From: Brachybacterium sp036311905
GTDB taxonomy: Bacteria; Actinomycetota; Actinomycetes; Actinomycetales; Dermabacteraceae
Reading direction: 5' to 3'
DNA length: 64,000 nt
Assembly (NCBI RefSeq): GCF_036311905.1
Contig: NZ_JAZDCH010000002.1
Span: 1-64,000, forward strand
In this document: in pieces, positions 38,585 through 47,229 of the stretch
Layout: every line of letters starts with the position of its first letter
How positions within the stretch are numbered: the first letter of the stretch is position 1
Made by a program: the position numbers and the translations under genes
The notes under the pieces: generated by a model
Seen by the model: only the letters and a program-made list of their open reading frames with translations
The model's database searches: none
Told to the model about the DNA's origin: nothing

Positions 38585-39274
38585 TCAGCTGTCGCCGGGG
38601 CTGACGAGTCCGGTCTCGAAGGCGATGATCACGGCCTGCACCCGGTCACGGGCGCCGAGCTTGGCGAGTACCCGCCCGACATGCGTCTTGACGGTCGCCT
38701 CGGCGACGAACAGCTCGGCACCGATCTCCTGGTTCGAGCGTCCGCGCCCCATGAGCGTCAGCACCTCGCGCTCCCGGTCGGTGAGCTGGTCCAGGGCGGA
38801 GTCGTCCTGCACGGCGGGCTCGGGGATGGAGACGACGCGCTCGAGGAGGCGGCGGGTGGCCGACGGGGCGATCACCGCATCGCCCCGGTGCACGGTGCGG
38901 ATCGCGCCGAGGAGGTCCTCGGGCTGCGCGTCCTTGAGCAGGAACCCGCTGGCTCCGGCGCGGATCGCGGCGACCACGTACTCGTCGAGGTCGAAGGTGG
39001 TCAGGACGATGATCTTCGGGGCGCGGTCCGCGGGGAGCCGCTCGAGCAGCGTCGCGGTCGCCTCGATGCCGTCCATGCGCGGCATGCGCACGTCCATCAG
39101 CACCACGTCGACGGCGCGGGCGGTCAGCGTCTGCACGGCCTCCGCGCCGTCGGCGGCCTGCACCACGACCTCCATGTCGTCCTGCGAGTCGATGACCATC
39201 GCGAAGCCCGTGCGCACGAGCGGCTGGTCATCGACGAGGGCGATGCGGAGGGGACGGGAGTCGGGCTCGGTCAT
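38585..39274 (-). CDS. NarL/FixJ-family response regulator
   Basis: 229 residues. Receiver: DD (15-16), phospho-acceptor Asp61 in VLMDVRMPRMDG, Thr in VLTTFD, Lys in FLLKDA. The C-terminal LuxR-type HTH carries LTDREREVLTLMGRGRSN and VKTHVGRVLAKLGARDRVQ. It is coupled to the kinase by a 4-nt overlap. The exporter operon begins 157 nt downstream on the same strand, with a repeat-type operator between, so it probably controls the exporter (LiaSR/DesKR-like logic). Confidence 0.94.
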   Translation of the reverse strand: MTEPDSRPLRIALVDDQPLVRTGFAMVIDSQDDMEVVVQAADGAEAVQTLTARAVDVVLMDVRMPRMDGIEATATLLERLPADRAPKIIVLTTFDLDEYVVAAIRAGASGFLLKDAQPEDLLGAIRTVHRGDAVIAPSATRRLLERVVSIPEPAVQDDSALDQLTDREREVLTLMGRGRSNQEIGAELFVAEATVKTHVGRVLAKLGARDRVQAVIIAFETGLVSPGDS

Positions 39275-40653
39275 CGGGTCTCTCCTGGGGGTGACGCAGA
39301 GGTTGGGCGGGTGGGAGCAGCAGAGTGGGGTCGGGCGGGAGCGACAGAGTGGGGGCGGGCGGGAGCTGTCGAGCGGGGCGGGATGGGTCCCTCGGGGCCC
39401 GCCAGCGGCACCGTCGCCCGGACGCGGAAGCCGCGGGAGGGGAGCGGTCCCGCCTGCAGCGTCCCGCCGAGCACCGCCATCCGTTCGCGCATCCCGGTCA
39501 GCCCGTGGCCGAGGCCGTCGGAGGCGGGATCGGTGCCCCGGCCGTCGTCGACCACCTCGAGCGTGAGGCTCTGGGCGGTGCGCGCGAGCCGGACGGCGGC
39601 CGAGGCCCCGGCCCCGGCGTGCTTGAGCACGTTCGTCAGCGACTCCTGGACGATCCGGAAGACCGAGACGCCGACTGCCTGCGGCAGACCCTCGAGGGAC
39701 CCCTCGATCTCGAGATCGACCTCGAGGCCAGCCCCGCGCACCCGCTCCAGCAGATCCGGCAGCTGGGCCGGCCCCGGCTGGGGCCCGAAACTCGTCTCGT
39801 CCTCCTGGCGCAGCACGCCCAGCAGGGAGCGCATGTCGGCGAGGGCGGAGCGCCCAGTCGCGCCGATCGTCGCGAGCACTTCAACGGCCTTCTCCGGCTT
39901 TTGGGCCGCGACGAAGCGGCCCCCGTCGGCCTGCGCGATGATCACGGACAGGGAGTGGGCGACCACGTCGTGCATCTCGCGGGCGATGCGGGCGCGCTCG
40001 TCGGCGACGGCGAGCGCCGTGCGCTGCTCCCGCTCGCGCACCGCCTGCTCGGCCCGCTCCCGGGTGAGCGCGAGCTGGCGCACGCGGGCGCGCTGCAGGT
40101 TCGCGAGCGCCCAGATCGCGACGATGGTGATGGTGCCGACGACGATCAGCACGACGAAGGTCAACGCCGCCGGCCCGATGCCGCCGGACGGATCGAGCAG
40201 GGAGACCACCGCCCAGGCACTCGCCTGGACGAACACCCCCAGCATCCCGGCGACGACGCCCACCACGTGCACCGTGCCGGTGCCGTAGGCGACGGCGCAG
40301 AACAGGGCGTAGAAGGTCATCGCGTCACCGAGGACCACCGGCATGCCGACGAGCACGTGCAGGAGCGCCAGGGAGCCGATCACGAGCACGCCCGCGAGGG
40401 GGCGGATGCGGCAGACCGCGCCGGCGAGCACCATCGGTACGGAGAACAGCACCCACCAGCCGAAGCTCCCGGTCCACAGCCCGAACACCAGCATCACGAG
40501 CGTGACCGCGCCGAAACCTACGAGGTCCACCGTGCCGGGATTCTCGAGGACCCAGCGGAAGGGATCGCGCCAGCCCGCGCGAGCGCGCGGGGACACCGGA
40601 CCCGGCGACGACGGGGGCGTCGGGGGCGCGGTGGGGGCGGGCATGCCGGTCAT
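39271..40653 (-). CDS. Sensor histidine kinase, NarL-partner type (HisKA_3)
   Basis: 460 residues. A Pro/Ala-rich N-terminal lead, then five or six membrane helices (about 45-190) with little outside the membrane, so it probably senses within the membrane. Then a HisKA_3 DHp domain (ERARIAREMHDVVAHSLSV) and a HATPase (VVDDGRGTDPASDGLGHGL, TGMRERM). The C-terminal ~30 residues repeat APARPHS-like units encoded by a tandem repeat. ATG 40653 is 7 nt after a TACCCT -10 (leaderless). Confidence 0.92.
   Translation of the reverse strand: MTGMPAPTAPPTPPSSPGPVSPRARAGWRDPFRWVLENPGTVDLVGFGAVTLVMLVFGLWTGSFGWWVLFSVPMVLAGAVCRIRPLAGVLVIGSLALLHVLVGMPVVLGDAMTFYALFCAVAYGTGTVHVVGVVAGMLGVFVQASAWAVVSLLDPSGGIGPAALTFVVLIVVGTITIVAIWALANLQRARVRQLALTRERAEQAVREREQRTALAVADERARIAREMHDVVAHSLSVIIAQADGGRFVAAQKPEKAVEVLATIGATGRSALADMRSLLGVLRQEDETSFGPQPGPAQLPDLLERVRGAGLEVDLEIEGSLEGLPQAVGVSVFRIVQESLTNVLKHAGAGASAAVRLARTAQSLTLEVVDDGRGTDPASDGLGHGLTGMRERMAVLGGTLQAGPLPSRGFRVRATVPLAGPEGPIPPRSTAPARPHSVAPARPHSAAPTRPTSASPPGETR
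39318..39365. repeat. Tandem 24-bp repeat in the kinase C-terminus
   Basis: Two copies (39318-39341, 39342-39365) that differ at three positions, with a partial third before them. They encode 8-residue units (APARPHS-type) at the end of the kinase. A slippage-prone tract. Confidence 0.6.
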
Positions 40654-40660
40654 CCTCCCG

Positions 40661-40666
40661 AGGGTA
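40661..40666 (-). promoter_or_regulatory. -10 box, leaderless promoter of the kinase-regulator operon
   Basis: TACCCT on the reverse strand, 7 nt before ATG 40653. Confidence 0.5.
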
Positions 40667-40732
40667 CGGGCGGGTAGGGAGCGGGGCGTCAGACCGCGGT
40701 CGGACGTTCGGTCGCCGCGGAGGCGAGCCCGG

Positions 40733-41479
40733 TCACAGCAGCCGGCTCGGCCCCTCGAGCAGCTCGGGGCCGTCGTTGCCAACCTTACCCACCGCCGGAT
40801 CGACCTCTCGCACGGAGAGGGTCGCGTCATCGAGCAGGTGGGAGTCGTCGAGGACCCACTCCTGGACCGCGCCACGGTCGTCCATCCCAGGGTCGAGCCA
40901 GGCGTCGATCTCCTCGCGGCGCAGCATCACCGGGGTGCGGTCGTGGATCTCCGCGAGCTCTCCCGTGGCCTCCCGGGTGATGATCGTGGCCGAGAGCAGG
41001 AAGGCGCCATCCTCGCTCGCCGGCGGTCCCTCGTGCCCGCCGGGTCCCTTCCACCAGGAGACCAGGGCTGCCATGTACAGCGGGGAGCCGTCCTCGGGCG
41101 CGATGAAGTACGGCTGCTTGCGGGAGCCCTTCGCGTCCCGCACCCATTCGTAATAGCCGTCCATGGGCACGATCGCGCGGTACCGGGAGAGGCTCCCGCG
41201 GAAGCTGGGCTTCTCGGCGAGCGTCTCGCGGCGGGCGTTGAAGGTGCGGGATGAGAAGGAGGCGTCCTTCGCGAACGGCGGCAGCAGCCCCCAGCGGGCC
41301 ACGCGCAGCGCGCGCCGCACCTCGCCCGTCTCTTTCTCGACCGACTCGGTGACCACGTAGATCGGGGCCGTGGGAGGGATGTTCCAGCGGGCGCGCAGGT
41401 GCGGATCGGTGAGGTCGACGGCGTCGAGGTCGTCGACCAGCGGCTCGATCTCCTGGAAGAAGGCGAAGCGCCCGCACAT
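40733..41479 (-). CDS. yedK: SRAP-family protein (YedK/HMCES), abasic-site DNA-protein crosslinker
   Basis: 248 residues. The catalytic Cys2 follows the initiator Met (MCGRF) and would be exposed after Met removal. Further conserved features are NARRETL (Asn), the PMDGYYEW glutamate and the IHDRTPVML histidine, all in the right order. SRAP proteins form a thiazolidine crosslink with abasic sites in single-stranded DNA, shielding them. The gene follows the YihY gene with a 1-nt gap, so it is in the same transcript. Length is usual. Confidence 0.95.
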   Translation of the reverse strand: MCGRFAFFQEIEPLVDDLDAVDLTDPHLRARWNIPPTAPIYVVTESVEKETGEVRRALRVARWGLLPPFAKDASFSSRTFNARRETLAEKPSFRGSLSRYRAIVPMDGYYEWVRDAKGSRKQPYFIAPEDGSPLYMAALVSWWKGPGGHEGPPASEDGAFLLSATIITREATGELAEIHDRTPVMLRREEIDAWLDPGMDDRGAVQEWVLDDSHLLDDATLSVREVDPAVGKVGNDGPELLEGPSRLL

Positions 41480-41480
41480 G

Positions 41481-42668
41481 TCAGGAGTCCTTCGCGGAGG
41501 AGGCGGTGTCGGTGCGCTCGTCCTCGTCCCTGGTCCTGTCCCCGTCCGCGTCGACCACGGGCACGCCGTGGCGCGGGGTGAGCCGGGCGTCCTCACCGGT
41601 GTACGAGTCGGCGTCGTGATGGAGGTTCCGCAGGCGGATGTCGCGGCCCTCGTCGACGATCGCCTCCCGCTTCTCCTCGGCCTTCTCGGCGCCCTTCGAC
41701 TCCCGCATGGGCAGGGCGAGGGAGTCCTCGGCGGGCTTACCGGCCTCGAGCTCGCGGGCGCGCTCGTACTCGGCGTCGACCTCCGCCCCGAGGATGATCA
41801 CGATGTTGATGACCCAGAGTGCGAAGAGCACGGCCATGATGCCGCCGATCGCGCCATAGCTCGAGTAGCCGGCGACCGTGGCCATGTAGATCGACAGCGC
41901 GACCGCGGCGACGCCGATGCCGAGGATCGCGAAGACGCCGCCGGGGGAGATGAAGCGGAAGGGCTTGTCGACATTCGGGGCGCCCCAGTACAGCAGTGAG
42001 ATCAGGGCGAAGGCGATCACCAGGATCACCGGCCACTTCGCGAAGGCCCAGATCGGCAGGAAGGAGTCCAGCAGGAAGGTCAGCAGGCCCTGCGCGCCGA
42101 TGCTCGACGCGATCGGTCCCAGCAGTCCCTCCACGAGCGAGGCGTTCAGCAGCACCGAGACCATCACCAGCAGGATCCCGAGGATGATCGCGACGGTCAG
42201 GGCGAGCATCGTTCCGTTCATCCGGAGGGGACCGCGCCCCTCGGGCACCTCGTAGATCTGATTCGCCACGCGGCCGTACGCCTTGATGTACGCCGACGCC
42301 GACCACAGGGCCGTGCCGATACCGATGATCAGGGCGACCGTGCCGCCGGTCGCAGAACCCATCAGCGACGTGACGGTCGAGCGCACCGCGTCCTCGGCGC
42401 CGAGGCCGCTGCCGCCGGCCGCCTGGTTGATGAGGTCCACCAGGAGATCCGCGATCTGGTCCTTGATGTCCGCGAGCAGCAGTGTCGCCAGCGAGAACAG
42501 CGCCAGCAGCGTCGGCGCGATCGAGAGGACCATGAAGTAGGTGAGCTTCGCGGCCTGGTCGGTGCCGCCGTCGCGGACGAACTCCGCGATCACCCGCTTC
42601 GCCATGTACTTCAGCGTGGGCGCGGACAGCTTCGGGGTGTCCTCGCCGTTCGTCGTGGTCGCTGCCAT
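41481..42668 (-). CDS. YihY/BrkB-family inner membrane protein
   Basis: 395 residues. Six membrane helices in the YihY pattern: the first after TDQAAKLTYFMVLSIAPTLL, a GTALWSASAYIKAYGRVANQIYEV loop typical of the family, and YGAIGGIMAVLFALWVINIVII late. The last ~85 residues are a charged cytoplasmic tail. YihY proteins were once mis-called RNase BN; their function is unsettled. ATG 42668 has a GAGGAG SD. It is divergent from the tad operon. Confidence 0.9.
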   Translation of the reverse strand: MAATTTNGEDTPKLSAPTLKYMAKRVIAEFVRDGGTDQAAKLTYFMVLSIAPTLLALFSLATLLLADIKDQIADLLVDLINQAAGGSGLGAEDAVRSTVTSLMGSATGGTVALIIGIGTALWSASAYIKAYGRVANQIYEVPEGRGPLRMNGTMLALTVAIILGILLVMVSVLLNASLVEGLLGPIASSIGAQGLLTFLLDSFLPIWAFAKWPVILVIAFALISLLYWGAPNVDKPFRFISPGGVFAILGIGVAAVALSIYMATVAGYSSYGAIGGIMAVLFALWVINIVIILGAEVDAEYERARELEAGKPAEDSLALPMRESKGAEKAEEKREAIVDEGRDIRLRNLHHDADSYTGEDARLTPRHGVPVVDADGDRTRDEDERTDTASSAKDS

Positions 42669-42736
42669 GGAGAGCTCCTCGGGGGAAGTCGTCGGGCTGA
42701 CTGCCGTCATCCTGCCATGGGAGCGGGCTGGGCGGG

Positions 42737-42745
42737 TTATCCACA
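42737..42745 (+). promoter_or_regulatory. DnaA-box-like site upstream of tadA
   Basis: TTATCCACA, the exact classical DnaA box, about 40 bp before the tadA -10 candidate. Confidence 0.5.
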
Positions 42746-42784
42746 AATCCGGGGAGCGGGGAGCGCACGGCGCCCGGACCTGCC

Positions 42785-42790
42785 TAGGGT
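42785..42790 (+). promoter_or_regulatory. -10 candidate of the tad operon
   Basis: TAGGGT; no -35 at the right distance. The start near 42797 would leave a leader of ~63 nt with a GAGGGG SD. Confidence 0.4.
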
Positions 42791-42859
42791 GGCCGAGGCG
42801 GTGCGCCAGCACCGCACGTCGGGAGCATGGAGTCCCGGCGCGGGGTGCGAGGGGACCGG

Positions 42860-44086
42860 ATGGACGTCACTGCCGTCATCGAGAACGAGTCGCGGGAGCT
42901 GATCCGCAGGCGCGGGCTGGATGCCCGCGCGGATCAGCTCGAGCCGCTCATCCGCGAGGTGGTCGCCGACTACGACCGACGCTCCGCCTCCGGCGAGGTG
43001 CCCGTGCTGCGCGAACCTGACACGTTGGTCGCCGAGGTCGCCGGCCGCATCGGCGGCTTCGGCCCCCTTCAGGAACTCCTCGACGATCCGACCGTCGAGG
43101 AGATCTGGTTGAACTCGCCGAGCCAGGTCTTCCTCGCGCGCAACGGTCGCAGTGAGCTGACCACGATCGTGCTGAGCGACGACGAGGTGCGTGGCATCGT
43201 CGAGCGGATGCTGGTCAGCTCCGGTCGCCGCCTGGACATGTCCACGCCCTTCGTCGACGCGCTGCTGCCCGATGGATCGCGCCTCCATGTCGTGATCCCG
43301 AGCGTGACCCGCACCCACTGGGCCGTGAACATCCGCAAGTTCATCGCCCGTGCCCAGGACCTCGACGGCCTGGTCGCCCTCGGATCCCTCACGCAGCAGT
43401 CCGCTGACTTCCTGCACGCCGCCGTCGCCTCGGGCCTGAACATCATCACTTCCGGGGCGACAGGGGCGGGGAAGACCACCTTCCTCCGCTGCCTCGCGGG
43501 CTCCGTCGGCCCGCGGGAGCGGGTGGTGACCATCGAGGAGGTGTTCGAGCTCGACCTCCGCCTCCGCGACGTGGTCGCGATGCAGACCCGGCAGGCGAAC
43601 CTCGAGGGGGCCGGCGAGATCTCGATGCGCCGCCTGGTGAAGGAGGCCCTGCGGATGAGGCCCAGTCGCGTGATCGTCGGAGAGGTGCGGGAGGCGGAGT
43701 CGCTCGACATGCTGATCGCCCTCAACTCCGGCCTGCCGGGCCTCGCCTCGATCCACGCGAACTCGGCGCGGGACGCCGTCGTGAAGCTGTGCACCCTTCC
43801 GCTGCTGGCGGGGGAGAACGTCTCCTCCCGCTTCGTGGTCCCGACGGTCGCGAGCGCCATCGACCTCGTCGTCCACCTCGACATCCTCCCCGACGGGCGG
43901 CGCCGGGTCCGCGAGATCGCCGGGCTGTCCGGACGCGTCGAGGACGAGACGATCGAGGTGAGCGACCTCTTCTCGCTGCGCGGGGACCGGCTCGTGCGCG
44001 GCGACGGGCAACCTCCGCACGTCGAACGGTTCGCCCGGGCCGGGTACGACCTCACCGCGATCCTGGGCCGAGCGGAGGCGGCATGA
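42860..44086 (+). CDS. tadA: Tad pilus secretion ATPase (TadA/CpaF)
   Basis: 408 residues. The CpaF-type secretion ATPase pattern is complete: Walker A GATGAGKTTFLR (about 205-215), the IEEVFEL Asp-box region, VIVGEVREAE Walker B and the SIHANSARDAV histidine box. It hexamerises at the inner membrane and powers pilin assembly or export. ATG 42860 is preceded by GAGGGG; ATG 42827 is a longer alternative. It overlaps tadB by 4 nt. M. tuberculosis Rv3659c has the same role. Confidence 0.95.
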   Translation: MDVTAVIENESRELIRRRGLDARADQLEPLIREVVADYDRRSASGEVPVLREPDTLVAEVAGRIGGFGPLQELLDDPTVEEIWLNSPSQVFLARNGRSELTTIVLSDDEVRGIVERMLVSSGRRLDMSTPFVDALLPDGSRLHVVIPSVTRTHWAVNIRKFIARAQDLDGLVALGSLTQQSADFLHAAVASGLNIITSGATGAGKTTFLRCLAGSVGPRERVVTIEEVFELDLRLRDVVAMQTRQANLEGAGEISMRRLVKEALRMRPSRVIVGEVREAESLDMLIALNSGLPGLASIHANSARDAVVKLCTLPLLAGENVSSRFVVPTVASAIDLVVHLDILPDGRRRVREIAGLSGRVEDETIEVSDLFSLRGDRLVRGDGQPPHVERFARAGYDLTAILGRAEAA

Positions 44087-44955
44087 GCGGCGGCGCCTTC
44101 CTCGGCCTCCTGGCGGGGCTGGGCCTTCTCGCGATCTGGTGGTCCCTGTGGGAGCAGGAGGGAAGTCCCGAGCGCGAGGGACCCCTGCAGCGTCGCCTCG
44201 AGCGGATCCGGGAGGACCTGCTCGTCGTCGGGCTCGCGAGCGTCCCGCCGATCGCCGTGCCCGCGCTCAGCGTCGGCCTCGGCCTGGTGGCCGCCGCGAT
44301 CCTCTGGACGGTCTCGACGGCGGTCGTGCCCGCCCTCACCATCGGCTCCGTCGCCGCCGTGCTGCCGCCGGTGATCCTGCGCGGCGCCGCCCGCCGCCGG
44401 ACCACCGCCCTGCGCGAGGTGTGGCCCGAGGCGGTGGACCACATCCATTCGGCGATCCGTGCCGGGCTGTCCCTCCCGGAGGCGCTCGTGCAGCTCAGCC
44501 GGAAGGGGCCCGAGCAGCTCCGTCCGGCGTTCCACGAGTTCTCCCTCGACTACCAGGCCACCGGGGACTTCGCCGTCTGCCTCGACCGGCTCAAGCATCG
44601 CCTCGCGGATCCCGTGGGGGATCGCATCGTCGAGGCGCTGCGGATCACCCGGGACGTCGGCGGCACCGACCTCGGCGGGCTGCTGCGCACCCTCTCCGCC
44701 TTCCTGCGCGAGGACGCCCGCACCCGCGCCGAGCTTGAAGCCCGCCAGTCCTGGACCGTCAACGCCGCCCGGCTCGCCCTCGCCGCACCGTGGATCGTGC
44801 TCGCCCTGATGTCGACCCGCCCCGAGGCGGCACAGGCCTACGACTCGCCCGCCGGGGTGGCGATGATCCTCGCCGGGGCCGGGATCTCGCTGCTCGCCTA
44901 CAGGGTCATGATCCTCATCGCCCGCCTGCCGCAGGACGAGCGGGTGCTGCGATGA
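44083..44955 (+). CDS. tadB: Tad pilus platform protein (TadB-like)
   Basis: 290 residues. N-terminal membrane helix, then two helices (VPALSVGLGLVAAAILWTV, LTIGSVAAVLPPVIL), a cytoplasmic T2SSF domain with VWPEAVDHIHSAIRAGLSLP and FHEFSLDYQATGD, and two C-terminal helices. Platform proteins sit in the membrane below the growing pilus. 4-nt overlaps on both sides. Confidence 0.92.
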   Translation: MSGGAFLGLLAGLGLLAIWWSLWEQEGSPEREGPLQRRLERIREDLLVVGLASVPPIAVPALSVGLGLVAAAILWTVSTAVVPALTIGSVAAVLPPVILRGAARRRTTALREVWPEAVDHIHSAIRAGLSLPEALVQLSRKGPEQLRPAFHEFSLDYQATGDFAVCLDRLKHRLADPVGDRIVEALRITRDVGGTDLGGLLRTLSAFLREDARTRAELEARQSWTVNAARLALAAPWIVLALMSTRPEAAQAYDSPAGVAMILAGAGISLLAYRVMILIARLPQDERVLR

Positions 44956-45896
44956 CCGGTGCCACCCCGATGCTCGCCGGAGCCCTGCTCGGCCTCGTCC
45001 TCGGAACAGGTCTCGCGCTCCTCGCCGGCCAGCTGCCCTGGCTGCGCCGACGCGACCTCGCCGCCAGGATCGACCCCTACCTGCGCCGACCCGGCAGGAG
45101 CTCCCTCCTCGGGGCACCCCGGACGCCCGGCCGGGCGCGGGTCGTGGCGGAGAACCTCTTCGGCCCCGTCGCCGAGCGCACGATCGGCCTCCTCGAACGG
45201 CTCACCGGCGGCGCCGATCAGCTCGAGCGCCGACTGCGGCTCGCCGGACGCCGCACCTCCGTCGACTCCTTCCGTATCGAGCAGGTCGTCTGCGGTGTCC
45301 TCGGGATGGTGCTCGGCATCGCTATCGCCCTCGGGGCGATCACCCTGCGCGGCGCCGGCCCGCTGCTCGGCCTCGCGATCGTGATCCTCGGAGCTCTGAC
45401 GGGCGTGCTCCTGCGCGACTACCTCCTGGGAGTGGAGATCACCCGGCGCGCGAGCCGGATGGCCCGCGAGTTCCCCACCATCGCGGACCTCCTCGCGCTC
45501 GCGGTCGCGGCCGGCGAGAGCCCGATCGCCGCGATGGAGCGCGTGGCCCGCACCTCGTCGGGCGCCCTGCCCGACGAGTTCGCCGCGACCGTCGCCGACA
45601 TCCGCGCGGGCACCACGGTCGCCCAGGCCCTCGCCTCCCTCGGCACCCGCACACCCCTCCACGCGCTCGCCCGCTTCGGCGAGGGCGTGTCCATCGCGAT
45701 CGAACGCGGAACACCCTTGGCCGAGGTGTTGCGCGCCCAGGCGCAGGACGCGCGCGAAGCGTCGAAGCGGGACCTGATGGAGATGGCGGGGCGGCGCGAG
45801 ATCTACATGCTCGTCCCGGTCGTGTTCTTCGTGATGCCGCTCGTGATCGTGTTCGCCCTCTTCCCCGGACTCGCGGTCCTGGAGATCTCCCTGTGA
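44952..45896 (+). CDS. tadC: Tad pilus platform protein (TadC-like)
   Basis: 314 residues. Again the T2SSF fold: N-terminal helix, two mid helices (EQVVCGVLGMVLGIAIALGA, LLGLAIVILGALTGVLL), a cytoplasmic domain with FPTIADLLALAVAAGESP, IRAGTTVAQALASL and ASKRDLMEMAGRREI, then a final helix pair (YMLVPVVFFVMPLVIVFALF). It follows TadB with a 4-nt overlap and probably forms a heteromer with it. Confidence 0.92.
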   Translation: MTGATPMLAGALLGLVLGTGLALLAGQLPWLRRRDLAARIDPYLRRPGRSSLLGAPRTPGRARVVAENLFGPVAERTIGLLERLTGGADQLERRLRLAGRRTSVDSFRIEQVVCGVLGMVLGIAIALGAITLRGAGPLLGLAIVILGALTGVLLRDYLLGVEITRRASRMAREFPTIADLLALAVAAGESPIAAMERVARTSSGALPDEFAATVADIRAGTTVAQALASLGTRTPLHALARFGEGVSIAIERGTPLAEVLRAQAQDAREASKRDLMEMAGRREIYMLVPVVFFVMPLVIVFALFPGLAVLEISL

Positions 45897-46023
45897 CCCC
45901 GCGCCGACCCCCGCTCCCCGGCCGACCGCGAAGTCCGTCCGGACACCCGACCAGCCCCACACGACCGCAGCACCCCAACCCGACCGGGGAATCCACCCCC
46001 GGTCCGACCTCCAGGAGGAGATC

Positions 46024-46305
46024 ATGACCGTCCACCGCAACCGTCCGCTCCGTCGACCCGGCGCAGGCGGTGCCCCCGATGCCCGCGGCGTCAACGACCT
46101 CACCTCCGCGAGCCCCACCCGCCGCCGCCACCTCACCCAGCGACTCCTCGCCCGCCTGCGGGACGAGCGCGGGGACGTGCCCGGGTGGGTGCTGATCACG
46201 CTGATGACCGCCGGGATCGTCGTCGCCCTGTGGGCCGTGGCATCCGACCAGATCGTGCGCATCTTCGAGAACGCCATGGCCCCGTTCCTCGGCGGCAGCC
46301 TCTGA
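46024..46305 (+). CDS. Flp/pilin-like small membrane protein
   Basis: 93 residues. A 45-residue basic lead ends in DERGDVPGW, followed by one membrane helix (VLITLMTAGIVVALWAVASD) and a short tail. The placement after tadC and the prepilin-like layout suggest it is the major pilin-like subunit; the cleavage site would lie just before the helix but is not the canonical Flp type. ATG 46024 has an excellent AGGAGG SD. The 127-bp gap after tadC may hold a processing site or a second promoter; none is certain. Confidence 0.75.
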   Translation: MTVHRNRPLRRPGAGGAPDARGVNDLTSASPTRRRHLTQRLLARLRDERGDVPGWVLITLMTAGIVVALWAVASDQIVRIFENAMAPFLGGSL

Positions 46306-46324
46306 GCGCGGACGGAGCCACACC

Positions 46325-46789
46325 GTGTGCGCCTCCAGTTCCTCCTCCCGGGACGGTGCCGGTCCGTGCGTATCGACGCACGGGGCCGCGACCCGTGCGC
46401 CGGGAGGGATCCTCGCGCGGCTGAGGTCCGATCGTGGTGCGGCGGTCGTCGAGTTCCCGATGGTCGCGGTCCTGATCGTGCTGATCGGGCTCGCGATCAT
46501 CCAGGCCTCGCTGATCGTCCACACGCGGAACTCGCTCGTCGACGCCGCGGTGCAGGGTGCGCACTTCGGGGCGCTCGCGGGCTCCGATCCCGAGGATGGG
46601 GCTCAGCGTGCGGAGGAGCTCCTCGAGAGGCGCTACGGCGACGCCCTCGGCGCGGAGGCGACGGCCGTGCAGGACCCCGACGGGACGATCCACGTCCGCG
46701 TCACCGCGACCCTCCCGCTGGTCGGTCTGCTCGGGCCGAGCGGGACACTCGCCGTCGAGGGGCGCGCTCTCGACGAGGAGCAGTGGTGA
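46325..46789 (+). CDS. TadE-like pseudopilin
   Basis: 154 residues from GTG 46325. A Ser/Ala-rich lead precedes the TadE motif: DRGAAVVEFPMVAVLIVLIG, with the conserved Glu five residues into the helix, then SLVDAAVQGAHFGALAG and an extracytoplasmic tail. Pseudopilins of this type initiate or cap Tad pili. GTG coupling to the next gene (GTGA). Confidence 0.87.
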   Translation: MCASSSSSRDGAGPCVSTHGAATRAPGGILARLRSDRGAAVVEFPMVAVLIVLIGLAIIQASLIVHTRNSLVDAAVQGAHFGALAGSDPEDGAQRAEELLERRYGDALGAEATAVQDPDGTIHVRVTATLPLVGLLGPSGTLAVEGRALDEEQW

Positions 46790-47229
46790 ACGCGGTCCGC
46801 CGCACGGTGCGGCGGCTGCGCGAGGACCGCGGCAACGCCGTGGTGGAGTTCGTGGTGCTCTCCGCGGCGCTGCTCATCCCCAGCCTCTACCTCGTGCTGA
46901 CGCTCGGGTCTGTGCAGGCCGCCGTCTTCGCCGCCGACACCATCTCGCGGGATGCCGCCAGGATCCACGCGGTCGAGCCCGATCCGCAGATCGCGGCCGA
47001 GCGCGCCGCTCGGCATGCCGATCTGGTCCTCGAGGACTTCGGGCTGGAGCCCGGGGACGTCGTGGAGATCCGCTGCTCGGAGGATCCCTGCTCGAGCCCG
47101 GGCGGGACCGTCGTCGCCACGGTCCGCATCCCCGTGCCCGTCCCCGGGCTGGGACCGATCCTCGGCGACGACGGGCCGATCACCGTCGGCGCCTCGCATT
47201 CCGTCCCCGTCGACATGCACCGCGCATGA
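46786..47229 (+). CDS. Second TadE-like pseudopilin
   Basis: 147 residues, GTG overlapping the previous stop. DRGNAVVEFVVLSAALLIPS carries the TadE glutamate and helix, then AADTISRDAARIHAVEP and a beta-rich outside domain with a Cys pair (RCSEDPC) that may form a disulfide. It overlaps the following gene by 4 nt. Confidence 0.87.
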   Translation: MNAVRRTVRRLREDRGNAVVEFVVLSAALLIPSLYLVLTLGSVQAAVFAADTISRDAARIHAVEPDPQIAAERAARHADLVLEDFGLEPGDVVEIRCSEDPCSSPGGTVVATVRIPVPVPGLGPILGDDGPITVGASHSVPVDMHRA

